Shown: piece after piece, positions 31,147 to 64,000 of the stretch
Position numbering within the stretch: position 1 is the first letter of the stretch
How the letters are laid out: the number at the start of each line of letters is the position of its first letter
From: Antennarius striatus
Lineage: Eukaryota; Chordata; Actinopteri; Lophiiformes; Antennariidae
NCBI RefSeq assembly: GCF_040054535.1
Contig: NC_090787.1
Span: forward strand, 17,725,001 to 17,789,000
Direction of reading: 5' to 3'
DNA length: 64,000 bases
Program-made: the position numbers and the translations under genes
Notes under the pieces: model-generated
What the model was told of the DNA's origin: nothing
Database searches by the model: none
Seen by the model: only the letters and a program-made list of their open reading frames with translations

Positions 31147-31307
31147 TGCGCATGCGCGAAATGAATGCCACGTACTGGTTGACGTTCACAGGTTGGAGAT
31201 CACTTCCTGATGCTGGTACCCGGGTCAGGCTAGGCTAGCCGACTGATTTGATTCTCACGGTGTGGGGAAACCGGTGAAACACAACGTGGTCAAGTTGTCG
31301 GATTCGG
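31147..31307 (+). promoter_or_regulatory. tfg promoter and untranslated exon 1
   Basis: An NRF1-type TGCGCATGCGCG (31147-31158, core palindrome 31148-31157) lies in a locally GC-richer stretch, followed by a donor, gattcgg|gtaatt, at 31307/31308. No TATA box. Assignment as tfg exon 1 rests on orientation, spacing and the fact that the first tfg coding exon begins internally at an acceptor. Confidence 0.55.
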
Positions 31308-40653
<9,346 letters not shown>

Positions 40654-41445
40654 AAGAGGACAGTGGATGTTATGGATCCTCACACTGCCCTCGACACCCC
40701 TCCTCTCTATGTGGCTCCAACTGTTTGGTGTGAATGCAAGAAAAATAATCTGCTCTGCATCCACCTTCATACAAATATCAAGTCCAAATATGAAAGCAGA
40801 ACCCCCCCCCCCCTCCCCCTGTCTGATGGTTCGTGTTTGAATGCTGTCTCGACAACATGCCGCTCTGTTCTGCCCCCCGGTGTCCATTCCTCGTGTTATT
40901 TTTCCCCTCTTCTCGTCGCCACCACCAACGTCTGCTCCGCCCCATCATGTCTTTCTAGTAAAAGTATACCCAGTCTGTACGATCTCATACGGAAGACAAG
41001 AACAGGCTGTTGCACAAGCTGTCTATTGTTATTTTAATGGTAACACTTCATTTTGTGAGAAAGATCTGCATCCGCATCGGCTTAGTTTGCTGCTGTGCAC
41101 AGACGCTGAATGAAACGTTACCGGCCCTCATGTTGTCTGATTTTCTCTCTTCCTTTGTTTTAATTTCACCAACACTTTGGTAATAATGACGTGTTTGATG
41201 GAACTACCCCATGTTGGGAACACTAAGTGAAGAATTGTGGGAGGTGTAGATCACAGATCAGAGATGATGAAGGTATAGTTTATTTACTACTTATATCACC
41301 TCCAGTCAAGCTTGCTATTCCTTTTTATTCTATCACTGGTTTTTACTAATGAATTGATTCCACCTTTAAGTGAGTTTAGTTGTTTATGTATAAACTGTAA
41401 CATCTTTTTTCTTGAACCTAATAAATGATTGAGACCCAGTTGGAG
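40654..41445 (+). other. tfg 3' untranslated region
   Basis: Runs from the stop at 40653 to just beyond AATAAA at 41420-41425. A C-run lies near 40803-40816. No other open frame is convincing. Confidence 0.7.
41420..41425 (+). terminator. tfg polyadenylation signal
   Basis: AATAAA followed by TG-containing sequence, about 770 bp after the tfg stop. Confidence 0.65.
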
Positions 41446-42140
41446 TCCATTTTTAGCTTGTTTTCCTAATGTTGAGTTGCTCTTGGCTTGACTCTGCCTT
41501 CTTTCACTCTCTCTTTCTCTCTGTCTGTGGTTTCTGAGTTCACGTCTCTGTTAAGGTTGGCTTCTCTCCTCATCCCTCATTTTCCCATTTGATTTTCCTC
41601 CCGGTGGGTTGTGGTTGGTTTGGCATGTGACATGCAAGTATATGGCTAATCATTCATGTCAACTTGTCTCTTTAAGTGAGAAGAATCGGGCACACATGCT
41701 TTGTTAACGATAAGTTTGGATTTGTATATTTGCTGTTGCTCTTAACCTGGTCTGCCAGGCTGAAGTCAGTCTTCTGATGGGTCCGTTTCAGCAACGTGTC
41801 TTTGTATTCCAGAAAATTTGCATCAGAATTTAAACACAAAACAGTTACTGTCCGCTATTCCTTATTCATCTTTTTTGGCAGATTCGCTTTGCTTTCAGCT
41901 TCATTACAGAGACTGATATCAACCAACTATGTGTTAAGAATGAAAATAGGAAAATGATTAGCCTGGCTCTCGAGTTTGATTTGCTGCTTCCAGATTTCCA
42001 GACTTTGTTCAAAGTTAAATCACTCTGCTTCATATTTTCCATAGAGATAGATATGTTAATGTAAATCATCTTTGGAAGAACGGGATTAAGCAAAGGTTTT
42101 ATAACAAGTCAAACTTTTTCATGAAGTCAATTGAAAAAAC
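41446..42140. other. Spacer between converging tfg and abi3bp
   Basis: About 700 bp between the polyadenylation signals of the two convergent genes. No feature recognised. Confidence 0.6.
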
Positions 42141-42144
42141 ATCG

Positions 42145-43160
42145 GTAAACAAATTTACATTTTATTTCTGAAAACATACATGGTACATCAAAAATATTCC
42201 ACAATACTGACAGATGCGAAAAACACTTCATTTTTCTCTTTTCTCATTTATAGCTTTTACACTGTACATTTTTGTGGGAAATCTGAACACAAAAACATGT
42301 TTTTTGCATATGCAATCTCCACATTGAAGCTGGAGTTTATAAATTTAAGAAATGTGTTTATATCTTTAATTAAATATATCAAGGCTGCACAAGCGTCACA
42401 AATACATAAATCCTATGTTTACAATTTATCCCAAAAAAACTTTGGGATTGAGCTTTGGCTGCCTTACAATGGAACAATCAAGCTAAAACTTCAATTCTTT
42501 TTCCCAAAATATATGGAACTACATGATCCCTGGTTCACAAATGGTCTTTTACACAATATACAAATATGAGAAGTTTAATGCTGTGCAAACTGCAACTGCT
42601 AATGATCCCTTAAGGCCAGCAGAAGGTCGATTCTGCATGTCTGTGTGTACTTGTGTTTTATATCATCCAAATGTACAATGACATGATGATGGGCCCCTCT
42701 CTGTACACTGGGCAGTGTTTGCTCACCAACATGCAAGCATTTAGAACAATTTGTTCTTTCTCATCTCAAAATGCAGAGCACAATCAGCATATTCAGTAAG
42801 AATCCCTTTGATAAATAATATCACACAAGTTATTACACCTTGGGAGCCAGCTTCCCAACATTTTCTTCATGATTATACTGTATTCAGCATTTTGTTTCGC
42901 ACAAAATTCTGCATTCTTTTGTCTGTTGTGACATTTGTGATATAAATACTGAAAGGAACATCTAAGTTACAAATGTTCTCAACTCTAAGTCTTGTTCAGG
43001 TTCAGATCTGGGAGTGTTGGCTGTGTTGAAACAGACAGACCTCGCGTACAGTATCCATGGTAACATGGAAGAAAGACCCACCCTCTTTCAGACAAAGTCA
43101 AGCATCTTCTTGTTCCCCAGTAGAGAGGAATTCATCTTTCCTGGACAGCCTTGTGGGGTC
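42145..43160 (-). other. abi3bp 3' untranslated region
   Basis: AT-rich sequence downstream (on minus) of the TAA at 43161-43163, extending to about the AATAAA at 42161. No coding feature. Confidence 0.6.
42161..42166 (-). terminator. abi3bp polyadenylation signal
   Basis: TTTATT on the plus strand, AATAAA in the minus-strand transcript, about 1 kb beyond the abi3bp stop codon. It is the farthest plausible hexamer before the spacer; an earlier site cannot be excluded. Confidence 0.5.
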
Positions 43161-63413
<20,253 letters not shown>

Positions 63414-64000
63414 CTGAGAAAGGAGGCAAGATAGATCTGGAAAGATGTCCTCCTCCTGGGTTGTGTGGGAGAGAGAAAATATGGCCATGAAGCTACAACT
63501 GTGCTATAAAATTTCAAAGCATTATATATGTGGTTTCAAATATAGTATTATTTAAAAATGTTTTACATATTAAACCAAAATAAATTTTCATTGAATTTTG
63601 CGGAAAATTGATCAAACACGACATAAAGGCATTAATAGAACAGCCAAAATGTAGATCAGCAAGAGAACCAACAGCTGCTGGGCTGTAAACTCAGAGCTAA
63701 TTGTGGCCTGAAGCACAGACTACACAACAACTTCTACCTAATGTAAACTGAAATCAGGGTCTAATGTCAAAGGCAAACCATTGAAAATATTTGCACACTA
63801 ACAACTGTGTTACTACAAGACAGATTCAGCTATCATGGACTGGATATCCACGAACATCTGCCCAAAAGTATTGGCTCTGCTTCTATGAGCATGAAGATTA
63901 AATTGTTACTTGCTGCAGGATGGTGATGGATCTTTCTAAATTAATTCTCACTTTAGGGAAAGAAAATGAGTCAGAAAAAAGAGGTAAAAATGGTAAACAG
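63414..64000 (-). other. abi3bp intron reaching the window edge
   Basis: Sequence upstream (on minus) of the giant exon. No further exon recognised; the rest of the gene lies outside. Confidence 0.7.

Overview
The window reads as vertebrate nuclear DNA from a teleost fish. Genes are split by GT-AG and occasional GC-AG introns. The DNA between genes is full of dinucleotide and tetranucleotide microsatellites, tRNA-derived SINEs and a Rex3-like LINE fragment. The recognisable proteins match vertebrate COL8A1, JAGN1, TFG and ABI3BP; the last two are also neighbours in human 3q12. All exon structures below were read from splice sites plus phase continuity; no alignment was run.

Layout. 1-13.7 kb is repeat-rich sequence with one tentative two-exon minus-strand gene (4349-5210), a broken LINE (2.86-3.66 kb) and a SINE with target-site duplications (8.09-8.45 kb). 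13.7-28.1 kb holds col8a1 (+): a candidate promoter and two candidate untranslated exons, then two coding exons (23909-24203 and 24618-26554) giving 743 aa, and a long 3' UTR. 28.5-30.0 kb is jagn1 (+), 186 aa, with a GC-AG intron. 31.1-41.4 kb is tfg (+), seven coding exons and 409 aa. 42.1 kb to beyond the right edge is abi3bp (-), tail-to-tail with tfg; its signal peptide and N-terminal exons lie outside the window.

The standout is in abi3bp. One internal exon, 53430-63413, is 9,984 nt long, phase 1 at both ends and open throughout. It encodes 3,328 residues of Pro/Gln/Thr/Ser-rich tandem repeat. Monomers of about 44 residues alternate between two types, making dimers of about 87 residues, and part of the array is organised as an exact 522-bp higher-order repeat. 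The exon accounts for nearly 90% of the abi3bp coding sequence seen here. It joins in frame to small phase-1 exons, then a fibronectin type III domain and the conserved C-terminal domain.

Functionally the window mixes extracellular-matrix products (type VIII collagen chain, the secreted matrix protein ABI3BP) with early-secretory-pathway factors (JAGN1 in the ER membrane, TFG at ER exit sites). The jagn1 and tfg promoters both carry a perfect NRF1-type palindrome. No prokaryotic, viral or CRISPR features were seen.
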